A DNA stretch of 64,000 nt, taken from contig CALTUD010000003.1 of assembly GCA_943912335.1 (NCBI GenBank), forward strand, positions 62,001-126,000. The letters run 5' to 3'. Positions 34,847 to 44,256 of the stretch are shown here, one piece after another. How positions within the stretch are numbered: the stretch's first letter is position 1; each line of letters starts with the position of its first letter. A model generated the notes under the pieces. It worked only from the letters and a program-made list of their open reading frames with translations. It did not search any database and was not told where the DNA came from. The translations under genes were made by a program, and so were the position numbers. Origin of the DNA: an uncultured Acetobacteraceae bacterium. GTDB lineage: Bacteria; Pseudomonadota; Alphaproteobacteria; Acetobacterales; Acetobacteraceae.

Positions 34847-35674
34847 TCAGGAATCCACGTCGCACGAGCAGGCGATGGATTTCTGCGCTTCTAGATCGCG
34901 AAGACGGCTGGAGAGAGCTCCGTGGATGCTCTCGTATGCGGTGCTGCCCAGCACGAGCCGAAGCGGCGTTTCGCCTCGATCGACCATCGCCATGATGGCA
35001 TCGACGCTCCGGGCGGCATCGCCTTTCAAGACGAACGCGCCGGAATCGATGTTCTTTCGAATCACGTCGACCGGCGTGCCGTCATAGACGGGGAGTGGCG
35101 TTGGGCGGGCAACGGACGCACGAAAGCCGGTGGCGGTCGGACCGGGTTCGACGAGGGTGAAGTCGATCCCGAACATCTTCGTTTCCTGCGCGACGGACTC
35201 GATGAAACCTTCGATTCCCCACTTCGTCGCGTGGTAGAGGCTGAAGCCGGGATAGGCGATCTGCCCTCCTTCCGACGAGACCTGTAGAATTCGCCCTCCG
35301 CCTTGCGCACGCAGATGCGGAACGGCCGCCCTGATCAGTTCGATCGAACCGATCAGATTGGTGTCGACTACGTGGCGCATCGTGGCGCGGTTCGTTTCTT
35401 CCGCCGCGCCGAGCACGCCATAGCCGGCGTTCGAAACCAGCACGTCGATGCGCCCGAGAGCCGCGAATGCGCGATCGACCGTTTCGATCACGCCGTCCGC
35501 ATCTGTCATGTCGAGCGTGGCGACCTGTAGCCGGTCGCCATATTGCGTTTCGAGGGGCTGCAGAATTCCGGGGCGGCGCACGGTCGCCGCGACGGTGTCG
35601 CCGCGTTCGAGCAGCCGTTCGGTCAGGATCCGGCCGAAACCCGAAGACGCTCCCGTAATGAACCAGGTCAGCAT
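34847..35674 (-). CDS. Short-chain dehydrogenase/reductase
   Basis: 275 aa classical SDR. The cofactor motif TGASSGFG, VSNAGYG, catalytic Ser in QVSSEGGQ and the YxxxK set YHATK are present, and the acidic residue absent after beta-2 with R-R (VRRPG) suggests NADPH. It diverges from a LysR gene that probably regulates it, a common arrangement. The substrate is unknown. The start is at MLTWFITG; the upstream part of the open frame overlaps the promoter and LysR start. Confidence 0.9.
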   Translation of the reverse strand: MLTWFITGASSGFGRILTERLLERGDTVAATVRRPGILQPLETQYGDRLQVATLDMTDADGVIETVDRAFAALGRIDVLVSNAGYGVLGAAEETNRATMRHVVDTNLIGSIELIRAAVPHLRAQGGGRILQVSSEGGQIAYPGFSLYHATKWGIEGFIESVAQETKMFGIDFTLVEPGPTATGFRASVARPTPLPVYDGTPVDVIRKNIDSGAFVLKGDAARSVDAIMAMVDRGETPLRLVLGSTAYESIHGALSSRLRDLEAQKSIACSCDVDS

Positions 35675-35775
35675 GATCGTCTCACTCCATCTCAAGGAAC
35701 AAGACCGATATGGCGACAAGGCCGCGTCGTGATTATGGGCGACGTGCCGCATGAGATCGTGTGATAGTCGCAGCA

Positions 35776-36669
35776 ATGCGTGACCCTACTCTGTCCGATG
35801 CGCGCGCGTTTCTCGCCGTCGCGCGGCATCGCAACTTTCGGCTCGCCGCCGACGAACTCGGCATGTCGCCTTCGGCGCTCAGCCATGTGGTCGCGGCTCT
35901 GGAGCGGACGCTCGGCCTGCGGCTTTTCCATCGCACGACACGAAGCGTGACGTTGACGGAGGCCGGCCGGCAGTTAAGTGCGTCTCTCAAGCCCGCCCTG
36001 ATCGCCTTCGACGGCGCCTTCGACGTTCTGAACGGCTCGCGCGACAGTCCGTCTGGCACCGTTCGCATCAACGTTCCCGAGGTTGCCGCACAGATCCTTC
36101 TGTCGGACGTCGTTCCGGTCGTGCTTACCCGCTATCCCGGAATATCCGTGGATCTTTCGGTCGAAGGGCGTCTGGTGGATGTGGTGGATGGCGGCTTCGA
36201 TGCCGGGGTGCGTCTGGACGAGACCGTGCCGCAGGACATGATCGCAGTTCGGTTCGGCGGTGACGTACGTTTCCTGGTTGTGGGAAGCGTCGACTATCTC
36301 CGAACCAGAATCAGGCCCGCCACACCGGACGATCTGCTGGAACATACCTGCATCGGTCACCGAATGCCGAGTGGAAAGCTCTATCGCTGGGAATTCGAAC
36401 GGCAAGGCCGGAACGTCGAGATCCCCGTATCCGGAAGACTCACCCTCAACTCCATTCCGTTGATGGTGAATGCTGCGTTGCGCGACCAGGGCCTGGCCTA
36501 CGTGCCGGATCGTGCGGTTCGTGATCACCTGGAAAACGGCGCGCTGGTCACGGTGCTGGAGGATTGGTGTCCGCCCAGTCCCGGCTTCGTCCTCTATTAT
36601 GCCGGGCATCGTCGGCTGCCGGCGTCGCTGCGCGCCTTCATCGACGTTCTTCGCGAGGTGCTGCCCTGA
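35776..36669 (+). CDS. LysR-family transcriptional regulator
   Basis: 297 aa. The helix-turn-helix is at about residues 5-62 (ARAFLAVARHRNFRLAADEL, then SPSALSHVVAALE). The sensor domain resembles the DsdC/AphB-like group that often sits beside SDR or oxidoreductase genes. The 101-bp divergent gap with the SDR gene suggests that it controls it. A GTG five codons upstream is an alternative start. Nothing is supported in the 192 bp after its stop. Confidence 0.9.
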   Translation: MRDPTLSDARAFLAVARHRNFRLAADELGMSPSALSHVVAALERTLGLRLFHRTTRSVTLTEAGRQLSASLKPALIAFDGAFDVLNGSRDSPSGTVRINVPEVAAQILLSDVVPVVLTRYPGISVDLSVEGRLVDVVDGGFDAGVRLDETVPQDMIAVRFGGDVRFLVVGSVDYLRTRIRPATPDDLLEHTCIGHRMPSGKLYRWEFERQGRNVEIPVSGRLTLNSIPLMVNAALRDQGLAYVPDRAVRDHLENGALVTVLEDWCPPSPGFVLYYAGHRRLPASLRAFIDVLREVLP

Positions 36670-36861
36670 CCGTCTTTCCCGTCGGTCCACCGGGTGCGCA
36701 CGACGGCCCGGCGGGAATACCGCACGTGGTTCTCCATGCGCTGGGCCGGAGGAGGATAGTCGCCAAGGCTCGATCCCTGCGACGGCGATTCACCGCACGC
36801 TCGAACCATCCTCCGTCGTCCCGGCACGTTGCGGTATCTGGTTCCGGCTGCGCGGGTAGCG

Positions 36862-37314
36862 TTACGGGCGCCCATACCCATACGTGCCGCGTGGTAGCGG
36901 CTGCAGGGCGATCTGCAGCGATTGCGGTCGCAGATCGGGATGGGCCGGATCGACCACCGGCAGCAACGCGCCGGTCGACAGCAGCGCATAGTCGGCCAGG
37001 TGAGACGGCGGCGCATGGTCGAGATGATACACGGTGTAGGGGGCACCGCTCGGATCGCGGAAGATGCGTTTCTGCCAGCGATCGCTCCAGCGGATGTCGC
37101 GCGAGTCGCTGGCGATGCCGGACGCGGGCACCGAACTGACCAGATGATAGATCCCGCCGTTGTCGTTCGGCGTGCCGTCGAGGATCAGCTCGGTGACGCG
37201 CTCGCGATAGCCTTCGATGGATTGCTCGGCCCCGCGCCAGTCGCCGACCACCGGACCCGTCGGTCCCACGCAGCCGGCCAGACCCAGCATCGCCACCCAG
37301 AACACCGCTCGCAT
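36862..37314 (-). CDS. Hypothetical lipoprotein
   Basis: 150 aa. The signal peptide MRAVFWVAMLGLAGC ends in a lipobox with Cys at residue 15, so it should be lipidated. The mature part has no recognised domain (GYRERVTELILDGTPNDNGG in parts; FRDPSGAPYTVYHL). The ATG has GAGGGAG upstream. It is 42 bp downstream of gpsA on the same strand, so it may be the last gene of the tsaD-rlmJ-gpsA group. Confidence 0.75.
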   Translation of the reverse strand: MRAVFWVAMLGLAGCVGPTGPVVGDWRGAEQSIEGYRERVTELILDGTPNDNGGIYHLVSSVPASGIASDSRDIRWSDRWQKRIFRDPSGAPYTVYHLDHAPPSHLADYALLSTGALLPVVDPAHPDLRPQSLQIALQPLPRGTYGYGRP

Positions 37315-37355
37315 CGACGCGCACTCCCTCGTTGAGCGCCCAACGCGCGGCAACG

Positions 37356-38327
37356 TCATTCGGTGGCGAGCGGGCGGTTCAGCAGCGCATCGCGGGCGGC
37401 ATCGAGGTCGATCCGGCCTGTGAGCAGCGCCGCCACGGTGTCGATGATCGGCACCGAGACCGCCGCCGACCGCGCCCGCGCCGAAAGAGCCGGTGCCGTT
37501 TCCACCCCCTCCGCCACCGTCGAGCGTGCGCCCAGGATCGTGGACAGCGACTGCCCTTGTCCCAGGGCGACGCCGAGGCTGAAATTGCGCGAGGACGGAC
37601 CTGTGCAGGTCAGCACCAGATCGCCGACGCCGGACAGGCCGCTCGCGGTCTCCGCCTGACCGCCCAGCGCCACGATCAGGCGCGACAGTTCAGCGATGCC
37701 GCGCGTCACCAGGGCGGCGCGGGCATTCTCGCCGAACCCCGCGCCGATGGCGGCGCCGGCGGCGATGGCGATCACGTTCTTCGCCGCGGCGCCCACCTCG
37801 ACGCCGAGTGGGTCGGCGCCCGCGTAGATCCGGAACGCGCCTGCAGACAGGGCCGATGCCAGGTCGCGCGCAGTATCCAGCGTGCGACAGGCCAGAACCG
37901 AGGCCGCCGGAAGTCCCGCCGCGATCTCGCCGGCGAAATTGGGGCCGGACAGGCTCGCATGCGGCAGGTCCGACGCCAGCTCGGCCAGGATCTCTCCGGG
38001 CAGCAGGAACGTGCCGCGTTCCACCCCTTTGCAGCACGCGACCAGGGGCGCGTCGCATCCCGGCCTTTCGGCCAGTCTGCGCGACAGGATCCCACGCAGA
38101 TGCTGCATCGGCACCACCAGCAACACCAGCTCGGCCGGGACCGCCAGCGAGCCCGTGACGGTCACGCTTTCCGGCAACGCATGGCCGGGCAGACGCTTCA
38201 TGGTGCGATCCGGCAGCATCGCGGCGGGGTCGCGTGCCCAGAGGGTGACGTCGTGTCCCGCGCGCGCCGCCTGGATCGCCAGCGCCGTACCCCAGGAACC
38301 GGCGCCGATCACCAGAACCCGGCTCAT
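37356..38327 (-). CDS. gpsA: NAD(P)-dependent glycerol-3-phosphate dehydrogenase
   Basis: 323 aa. It reduces dihydroxyacetone phosphate to glycerol-3-phosphate for phospholipid synthesis. Family marks are GAGSWGTALA (cofactor), CCKGVERGT, SGPNFAGEIAAG and the catalytic Lys in GAAAKNVIAIAAG. It is 61 bp downstream of rlmJ. Confidence 0.96.
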   Translation of the reverse strand: MSRVLVIGAGSWGTALAIQAARAGHDVTLWARDPAAMLPDRTMKRLPGHALPESVTVTGSLAVPAELVLLVVPMQHLRGILSRRLAERPGCDAPLVACCKGVERGTFLLPGEILAELASDLPHASLSGPNFAGEIAAGLPAASVLACRTLDTARDLASALSAGAFRIYAGADPLGVEVGAAAKNVIAIAAGAAIGAGFGENARAALVTRGIAELSRLIVALGGQAETASGLSGVGDLVLTCTGPSSRNFSLGVALGQGQSLSTILGARSTVAEGVETAPALSARARSAAVSVPIIDTVAALLTGRIDLDAARDALLNRPLATE

Positions 38328-38388
38328 CGTGCGGCCCCGCTCGTCACGGTGATCGCCCTCGGATCGTTCGGTGCGGTGCCGACACGCC

Positions 38389-39231
38389 TCATCGGACGAT
38401 CCGCTCCGGCGTCAGTCGCCGCACCTCGCTGGTGGCGTGGCCGATGCCGAGCGTGCTGTCGATCGCCGACAGGATCGATCGCGCCGCGTCCTCGAAACCG
38501 AACGGCGGGTTCGCGACCATCAGGCCGCACCCGTTCAAACGCTGCGGATCGGTTGGCGGCCGCAGCAGCAGCTCGGCCGTCACCAGGTCGGGCACGCCGG
38601 CATCCACCAGACGGTCCAGGAACGCCCGCGACGGGGCGCGATGCTTGATCGGATACCACAGCGCCAGCACGCCGTTGCTGAAGCGTCGGCGTGCCGTCTG
38701 CAGCGCCGTTTCCATGCGCTGCCACTCGCCGTCCTGCTCGAAAGGGGGGTCGATCAGGCACAGGCCGCGCTTGATCCCGTCGGCGGGCGGCAGCAGCGCG
38801 TTGATGGCGGCATAGCCGTCGCGCTTGTGCACCGAGACGCGCTCGTCCTGACGGAGAGTCCGCCGCAGTGTGGCGTAGTCGTCGGGGTGCAGTTCACACA
38901 GGGTCAGCCGGTCCTGCGGCCGCAGCATCAACTGCACCAGACGCGGGGAGCCGGGATAGAAGGCGGGGGCGCCGTCCTCGCGCACCAGGGACAGATAGCG
39001 GTCGAGCGCGTCTCCCGCGGGCTGGCTCAACAACTGGCCGATCCCGCCGCGCCATTCGCCTGTGCGCTCGGCCTCGTCGGCGGACAGGTCGTAGCGGCCG
39101 ATCCCGGCATGGGTGTCGAGCACCGCCACAGGCGTGTCCTTGCGCTGTAGGGCCTCCAACAGCCAGACCAGCAGCGCGTGCTTCATGCAGTCGGCAAAAT
39201 TGCCGGCATGGAAGGCGTGCCGGTAGTTCAT
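38389..39231 (-). CDS. rlmJ: 23S rRNA (adenine-2030-N6) methyltransferase RlmJ
   Basis: 280 aa. The N-terminal MNYRHAFHAGNFADCMKHALL is the family's fingerprint, and the N6-adenine methyltransferase motif reads DPPFEQ. The motif for AdoMet binding is in LDTHAGIGRYD. Its ATGA overlaps the tsaD stop. It separates tsaD from gpsA, which are neighbours in many alphaproteobacteria. Confidence 0.95.
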   Translation of the reverse strand: MNYRHAFHAGNFADCMKHALLVWLLEALQRKDTPVAVLDTHAGIGRYDLSADEAERTGEWRGGIGQLLSQPAGDALDRYLSLVREDGAPAFYPGSPRLVQLMLRPQDRLTLCELHPDDYATLRRTLRQDERVSVHKRDGYAAINALLPPADGIKRGLCLIDPPFEQDGEWQRMETALQTARRRFSNGVLALWYPIKHRAPSRAFLDRLVDAGVPDLVTAELLLRPPTDPQRLNGCGLMVANPPFGFEDAARSILSAIDSTLGIGHATSEVRRLTPERIVR

Positions 39232-40304
39232 GCGGCCAGCTCGTCCAGAGGCCAGCGCGGTCTGGGCGCCGTCTCGAGCCCTTCCTGCCCAACGATTCCG
39301 GAGCGGAGGCGTTCCAGCGCCGCCCAGCCCACCATCACCGCGTTGTCGGTGCAAAGGCGCAGCGGCGGCGCTGCGAAACCGACGCCGCGTTCGCCGGCCA
39401 GGGTTTGCAGCCTTTCCCGGATCTCGCTGTTGGCGGCCACGCCCCCGGCCACCACCAGCAGGGTCGCTTCCGGCATCATCGCGAGCGCGTTGCCGACGCG
39501 GTCGACCAGAACGGCGCTGACCGAGCGCTGGAAGGCCGCGGCGAGATCGGCGGCGTCCTGCCGTGCGATGCCGCCCTCCGCGTCGCGAGGCAGGGCGGCG
39601 ATGCGCTGCGCCACGGCGGTCTTGAGCCCGCTGAACGAGAAATCGCAGCCGGGGCGGCCGAGCAGCGGCCGCGGCAGAGGATGTGCGGCGGGATCGCCCT
39701 CGCGGGCCAGTCTTTCCAGCGCCGGACCGCCCGGCCAGCCGAGCCCAAGCATCTTCGCCACCTTGTCGAACGCTTCGCCAGCCGCGTCGTCGATGGTGCC
39801 GCCCAGGCGGCGGTAGCGGCCGAGCCCGTCCACCGCCACGCACTGGCAATGCCCGCCGGAGACGAGCAGCAGCAGATAGGGGAACGGCGCGCCGTCGGGC
39901 ACTAGGCCGGGCAGGCGTGCGGTGAGGGCATGGGCCTCGAGATGGTTGACCGGCACGAACGGCACGCCGAGCGACAAAGCGAGGCCCTTGCCGAAATGGC
40001 TGCCGACGATCAGGCCGCCGATCAATCCGGGCCCGGTGCTGGCGGCGATCGCGCCGAGATCGGCGGCGGCGATGCCGGCATCGTCCAGGGTCGCGGCGGC
40101 AAGACTCGGCAGATGCGCCAGATGCGCCCGCGCGGCGATCTCGGGCACCACCCCCCCGAACGGCAGATGCTCCTGCTGGCTGAGCACGCGCTCGGCCAGG
40201 ATGGTGCCGTTTCGGTCCAGAACCGCGCAGGCGGTCTCGTCGCAGGAGGATTCGATCGCCAGGATCGGGCCGGCGCCGGGCGCGGGATCGCCGACTTTCT
40301 CCAT
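39228..40304 (-). CDS. tsaD: tRNA N6-adenosine threonylcarbamoyltransferase TsaD
   Basis: 358 aa. It transfers the threonylcarbamoyl group to A37 of ANN-reading tRNAs. ILAIESSCDETACAV, STGPGLIGGLIVG, and the metal-binding His residues in RAHLAHLPSL are present. GGAGG lies five bases before the ATG at 40304; an ATG at 40319 and a longer frame have no such site. It is divergent from hemC, with 65 bp between them. Confidence 0.95.
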   Translation of the reverse strand: MEKVGDPAPGAGPILAIESSCDETACAVLDRNGTILAERVLSQQEHLPFGGVVPEIAARAHLAHLPSLAAATLDDAGIAAADLGAIAASTGPGLIGGLIVGSHFGKGLALSLGVPFVPVNHLEAHALTARLPGLVPDGAPFPYLLLLVSGGHCQCVAVDGLGRYRRLGGTIDDAAGEAFDKVAKMLGLGWPGGPALERLAREGDPAAHPLPRPLLGRPGCDFSFSGLKTAVAQRIAALPRDAEGGIARQDAADLAAAFQRSVSAVLVDRVGNALAMMPEATLLVVAGGVAANSEIRERLQTLAGERGVGFAAPPLRLCTDNAVMVGWAALERLRSGIVGQEGLETAPRPRWPLDELAA

Positions 40305-40369
40305 CCGATCCTCCGTCATTCCGTTTGTCCCATCTTTCCAAGCCACGGACCCGGTAATAGGACAGGTCC

Positions 40370-41488
40370 ATGCCGCCCGCACAGCCCGACACCGATCCCG
40401 CCCGCAGCACCGACACGGGCCACGCGAAGGCGCCGCTCGCCACCCCGTCGGACGCGCTGCAACGCGCCGCGCAGGCGGCTGCGGCGCGGCAGACGAGCCG
40501 TGCGGCCCCGCCGCATCGCCGCACCTTGCCGCTCAGGGTCGGAACCCGGGCCTCGCCGCTGGCGCTGGTGCAGACGCGCGCTTTCCTGACCATGCTGACC
40601 CGGTTCTGCCCGCTTCTGCGCGACATGGGCGCGTTCCAGGAGCATCAGATCAACACCACTGGCGACATGGTGCAGAACCGGCTCCTTTCCGAGATCGGCG
40701 GCAAGGGGCTGTTCGCCAAGGAGATCCACGAGGCGCTGATCGACGGGCGGATCGATTTCGCCGTCCACAGCCTGAAGGATCTGGAGACCACGCTGCCGCC
40801 GGGACTGGTGCTGGCGTGCACCCTGAAGCGCGAGGATGCCCGCGACGTCCTCGTGCTGGGGCCGGATCTGGCCGTGATCGACCCGGAGGACCCGCTCACC
40901 TCGCTGCCGCAGGGTGCCGTGATCGGTTCGTCTTCCGTGCGTCGTCAGGCGCAGCTCATGCATGCCAGACCCGATCTGCGCATCACCATGCTGCGCGGCA
41001 ACGTGCAGACCCGCCTGGACAAGCTGTCGAGCCGGGTCTGCGACGCCAGCCTGCTCGCCTATGCCGGCTTGAAGCGGCTGGGCATGGCGGATCGGGCCGA
41101 TCTGGTTCTGGAGCCGGACGTGATGGTGCCGTCGGCCGGCCAGGGCATCGTCGGCGTGACGGTGCGCGAAAGCGATGTCGAGCTGCGCGAGCTGCTTCAC
41201 GCGATCGAGGATTACGAGGCGCGCGCCGTGTCCACCGCCGAGCGTGCGCTGCTGGCCGAGTTGGACGGCTCCTGCCGCACGCCGATCGGCGGCTATGCGC
41301 GATTGATCCCGATCGTGGCCGGCGGCGCGCCGCAATTGCAGCTCACCGGTCTGGTGGCGCGGGAGGACGGGTCGTTCCTGCTCAAGCGGGCGATCTCCGG
41401 GGCGCCGGCCGATGCGGAGCGTCTGGGTCGTGAACTCGGCCGGTCCCTGCGGGCGGACAGCCCGGCCGATATTTTCGCCGCCATCTAG
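40370..41488 (+). CDS. hemC: Hydroxymethylbilane synthase (porphobilinogen deaminase)
   Basis: 372 aa. It joins four porphobilinogen units in tetrapyrrole synthesis. LRVGTRASPLALVQT, FAVHSLKDLE, and the cofactor-attaching Cys in LDGSCRTPIGGYA are present. About 55 extra residues at the N-terminus, rich in Ala, Pro and Thr, precede the catalytic domain; no internal Met is available there and AGGACAGG lies before the ATG. hemD begins 13 bases after the stop. Confidence 0.95.
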   Translation: MPPAQPDTDPARSTDTGHAKAPLATPSDALQRAAQAAAARQTSRAAPPHRRTLPLRVGTRASPLALVQTRAFLTMLTRFCPLLRDMGAFQEHQINTTGDMVQNRLLSEIGGKGLFAKEIHEALIDGRIDFAVHSLKDLETTLPPGLVLACTLKREDARDVLVLGPDLAVIDPEDPLTSLPQGAVIGSSSVRRQAQLMHARPDLRITMLRGNVQTRLDKLSSRVCDASLLAYAGLKRLGMADRADLVLEPDVMVPSAGQGIVGVTVRESDVELRELLHAIEDYEARAVSTAERALLAELDGSCRTPIGGYARLIPIVAGGAPQLQLTGLVAREDGSFLLKRAISGAPADAERLGRELGRSLRADSPADIFAAI

Positions 41489-41500
41489 GCGGGAAGCTGC

Positions 41501-42199
41501 GTGACGCGGGCGGTTCTCGTCACGCGACCCGAGCCGGGACTGGGCGAAACCATGCGCGCCGTGGCGGCGATGGGATTCGTGCCCGTGGCGGCGCCGATGC
41601 TGCGGATCGAGCCGCTTTCACCATCCATTCCGGAGCGGGTGCAGGCGGTTCTGTTCACCAGCGGTCAGGCGGTCGGGCCACTGGCGGACGCGGCGCCGTG
41701 GCTGCTGAAGGCGACGGTGCTGGCGGTGGGCGACGCGACGGCGGAGCGGGCGCGGCAAGCGGGGTTCGCGACGGTTTCGAGTGCCGGACGGGATGCGGAG
41801 GCGCTGGCGGCGCTGGCGGTTCGGACACTCGATCCGGAAAGAGGACCGCTCCTGCTGGCGTGCGGGCGAGGGCAGGGCGGCGATCTGGCCGGCGCGCTGC
41901 GTCGCCGTGGCTTCGGCGTGCTGAAACGCTGCGTCTATCGCGCGGTCCCGGTCCGTGTTCTCGCCGAGGAGACGCTGGCCGCTCTTCGTTCCGGCGCAGT
42001 CGACGCCGTGTTGTTTTTTTCGGGCGAGACCGCGGCCGCATTCAAACGCGCCATCCCTGCCGATCTGCCACTGAACGGCGTGCGCGCGCTGGCGATCAGC
42101 GCCAAGGCGGCGTCGCGCCTGTCCGAACGGCGTTGGCGTAGCGTCGCCTGTGCCGAAACTCCTGATGCTACCGCGCTTCTGGCTTTGCTGCCGTCCTGA
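41501..42199 (+). CDS. hemD: Uroporphyrinogen-III synthase
   Basis: 232 aa, low-conservation family identified by LVTRPEPGLGETMRAVAAMG at the start, paired domains, and FFSGETAAAF. It closes hydroxymethylbilane to uroporphyrinogen III. It starts with GTG after hemC. Its 3' end overlaps the convergent YeeE/YedE-like gene by 32 bases. Confidence 0.88.
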   Translation: MTRAVLVTRPEPGLGETMRAVAAMGFVPVAAPMLRIEPLSPSIPERVQAVLFTSGQAVGPLADAAPWLLKATVLAVGDATAERARQAGFATVSSAGRDAEALAALAVRTLDPERGPLLLACGRGQGGDLAGALRRRGFGVLKRCVYRAVPVRVLAEETLAALRSGAVDAVLFFSGETAAAFKRAIPADLPLNGVRALAISAKAASRLSERRWRSVACAETPDATALLALLPS

Positions 42200-42599
42200 C
42201 CTGCGACAGTCCAAAGCCAAGCAGCATCGCCAGAACGAACGGCCAGACGGACAGCGGCGCCAGAGCCAGATCGGCCAGAGCGGGCCCGGGGCAGAGTCCG
42301 GATAAGCCCCAGCCGATCCCGAACAAGGCGGCGCCGGTCAGCAGGGAAAGCGTGATCGGGTGGGTCGGGGGCTCGTGGAACGCGTCGGCGGCGAAGGGTT
42401 TCTCGCGACGGCGTCGCCAATGCCAGGAGAGTGTCATCGGCAGCAGCGCGCCGGCCATCACGAAAGCCAGGGTCGGGTCCCAGGCACCGCCGAGATCGAG
42501 AAAGCCGTGAACGCGCAAGGGATCGGCCATGCCGGACAAGACGAGCCCGGCGCCGAACAGCGCTCCTGCGAACAGGGCGACGGCGATGCGTTTCACCAT
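42168..42599 (-). CDS. YeeE/YedE-type half transporter, second of a pair
   Basis: 143 aa with four hydrophobic segments. LFGAGLVLSGMADPLRVHGFLD and FGIGWGLSGLCPGPAL match the C-terminal half of YeeE/YedE (DUF6691) sulfur-compound channels, with the conserved Cys in GLCPG. It overlaps the partner gene by seven bases. It probably imports or exports a sulfur species with the partner. Its 3' end overlaps hemD, convergent. Confidence 0.88.
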   Translation of the reverse strand: MVKRIAVALFAGALFGAGLVLSGMADPLRVHGFLDLGGAWDPTLAFVMAGALLPMTLSWHWRRRREKPFAADAFHEPPTHPITLSLLTGAALFGIGWGLSGLCPGPALADLALAPLSVWPFVLAMLLGFGLSQVRTAAKPEAR

Positions 42600-43027
42600 G
42601 ACAACCCGGACAGACGCGTGAGCGCCACGGTGAGAAAGCCCGCCCCCATGAAAGTCACGGTCGCCGCGATCGAGCGTATCGAGAAACGCGACAGCCCGCA
42701 GACGCCGTGGCCGCTGGTGCAGCCGCTGCCCAATCGCGTGCCGTAGCCGACCAGAAGGCCGGAGATCAGAAGAAGGGGGAGCGAAACGGGAAAATGGAGA
42801 ACAGGTGCGTGCCCGGCCGCCGCCAGCGTTGCGGCACCGAGGGGCAGGCCGAAGATGAACGCCGCCGCGACGGGCCATGGCGCGCCGGCACCCAGCCCGA
42901 ATGCGCGTGCGGCGAGACCGCTAATCCCGGCGATCCGTCCGGTCCCCAGCAACAGGATGGCGGACGCGGAGCCGATCATCAGGCCGCCGACCAGCCCGCG
43001 AACGGGAAGCATTGTGGCAGAAAGCAT
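42593..43027 (-). CDS. YeeE/YedE-type half transporter, first of a pair
   Basis: 144 aa with about four hydrophobic segments. RGLVGGLMIGSASAILLLGTGRIAGISG and the GYGTRLGSGCTSGHGVCGLSRFS motif (both quoted in parts) match the N-terminal half of YeeE/YedE thiosulfate-type channels, with conserved Cys residues. Two half-size genes together make one transporter, as in BigR-type sulfide operons. It diverges from the DUF442 gene. Confidence 0.9.
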   Translation of the reverse strand: MLSATMLPVRGLVGGLMIGSASAILLLGTGRIAGISGLAARAFGLGAGAPWPVAAAFIFGLPLGAATLAAAGHAPVLHFPVSLPLLLISGLLVGYGTRLGSGCTSGHGVCGLSRFSIRSIAATVTFMGAGFLTVALTRLSGLSW

Positions 43028-43183
43028 GGTGTCCTCGCGTCGATCCACTGGATGCCCGACCAGGCGATATCGACTCTTTACCCATTTATGCAAGTTGGAG
43101 TTTCTGGCTTGCGAAAGAAGGGAAACTGTCGAGATGATGCGCGCTCCAGGCGCGTCATCCTCGCGCTCAACGAGACAACGGGC

Positions 43184-43618
43184 ATGGCCAATCTTCGAAA
43201 CATCGACCGCACTCTCAGCGTGACGGCGCAGCTGACTGCCGCCGATCTGCCTCAACTCGCCAATCTCGGGGTGAGGACGATCATCAACAACCGGCCGGAT
43301 GGCGAAGAGCCCGGCCAGATGCCGGCCCGGGAGGCATCGCGCATCGCCTCCGAACTCGGCCTCGCCTATCACCATCTGCCCGTGACGCTGGCGAGTCTGA
43401 CCGTCGCCGATGCGGCGGCATTCGCGTCCCTGGTGGCCAGCTCGGACGGTCCGGTGGTGGCGCATTGCCGCTCCGGAGCACGCTCCACCAATCTCTGGGT
43501 GCTTTCCCGTCTTGCCTCCGGCGAGCTCACAACGGAGCAGGCGCGCCGTTGGGCCGAGGAGCAGCGGGTCGATATCGGGGGAGCCCTGGCCGCCTTCGCG
43601 CGGGAGCAGGGCCGGTGA
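43184..43618 (+). CDS. DUF442/TIGR01244 phosphatase-like sulfurtransferase
   Basis: 144 aa. The active loop is HCRSGARS (Cys-x5-Arg), preceded by IINNRPDGEEPGQ, the hallmarks of the DUF442 domain found in Blh, the sulfide-detox enzyme. In Blh this domain is fused to an ETHE1-like persulfide dioxygenase; here it stands alone. It is the first gene of a four-gene plus-strand operon, overlapping the peroxiredoxin start by GTGA. Confidence 0.88.
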   Translation: MANLRNIDRTLSVTAQLTAADLPQLANLGVRTIINNRPDGEEPGQMPAREASRIASELGLAYHHLPVTLASLTVADAAAFASLVASSDGPVVAHCRSGARSTNLWVLSRLASGELTTEQARRWAEEQRVDIGGALAAFAREQGR

Positions 43619-44256
43619 TCGGCGACCACGTGGCATCCCCCCCGCTGCTTTACGATCCGGCGCCGGATTTCGTCGCCCGCACCACCATGGGGGAGCGCCG
43701 GCTGGCCGATTATCGCGGCCACTGGCTGATTTTGTTCTCGCACCCCGCCGATTTCACCCCGGTCTGCACCAGTGAGTTCCTGGCTTTCTCCCGCGAGCAG
43801 GAGGCGTTTTCCGCGCTGAACTGCGAGCTTCTGGCGCTGTCGGTGGACAGCCTGTTCTCGCATTTGGCCTGGGTGCGCGACATTCGTAGGCGTTTCGGCG
43901 TGGCGATCGGTTTCCCGATCATCGAGGACCCGTCGATGGCGATCGCAACCGCCTACGGCATGCTACCGCCCGGTGCGCCGGATGCGAGCATGGTGCGCGC
44001 CGCCTTCGTGATCGACCCCGCCGGCATCATCCGGTCGATCACCTGGTATCCATCGGTGATCGGACGCAATGTGGCCGAGCTAAAACGCCTGTTGATGGCG
44101 CTACAGCTTTCGGATCGCGAAGGGGTGCAGACGCCCGAAGGCTGGATGCCGGGCGGCGACGTGCTGCTGCCGGCGACGCTGGACGCGGGCGAGGACGAGA
44201 CGGGCGAAGCGGAAGGCTCTGCCTGGTACTATCGCTACCGGCCGATGCCGACATGA
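43615..44256 (+). CDS. Peroxiredoxin, 1-Cys (Prx6-like)
   Basis: 213 aa. The peroxidatic Cys is in HPADFTPVCTSEF, with Arg support further on; the length and C-terminal extension fit the Prx6 group, and no resolving Cys is evident. It reduces hydroperoxides, and in this operon possibly sulfur species; that is inference. The GTG start overlaps the DUF442 stop by four bases, and the next gene begins with ATGA. Confidence 0.9.
   Translation: MIGDHVASPPLLYDPAPDFVARTTMGERRLADYRGHWLILFSHPADFTPVCTSEFLAFSREQEAFSALNCELLALSVDSLFSHLAWVRDIRRRFGVAIGFPIIEDPSMAIATAYGMLPPGAPDASMVRAAFVIDPAGIIRSITWYPSVIGRNVAELKRLLMALQLSDREGVQTPEGWMPGGDVLLPATLDAGEDETGEAEGSAWYYRYRPMPT

Noticed and set aside
38389..40626. A 745-codon frame joining rlmJ to upstream sequence
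   Set aside because: Only the last 280 codons are RlmJ. The remainder is out of frame with tsaD, which is real.
43028..43183. GCAAG/CTTGC pair in the divergent sulfur promoter region as the ArsR operator
   Set aside because: Arms of five bases with a long spacer are too weak to call.
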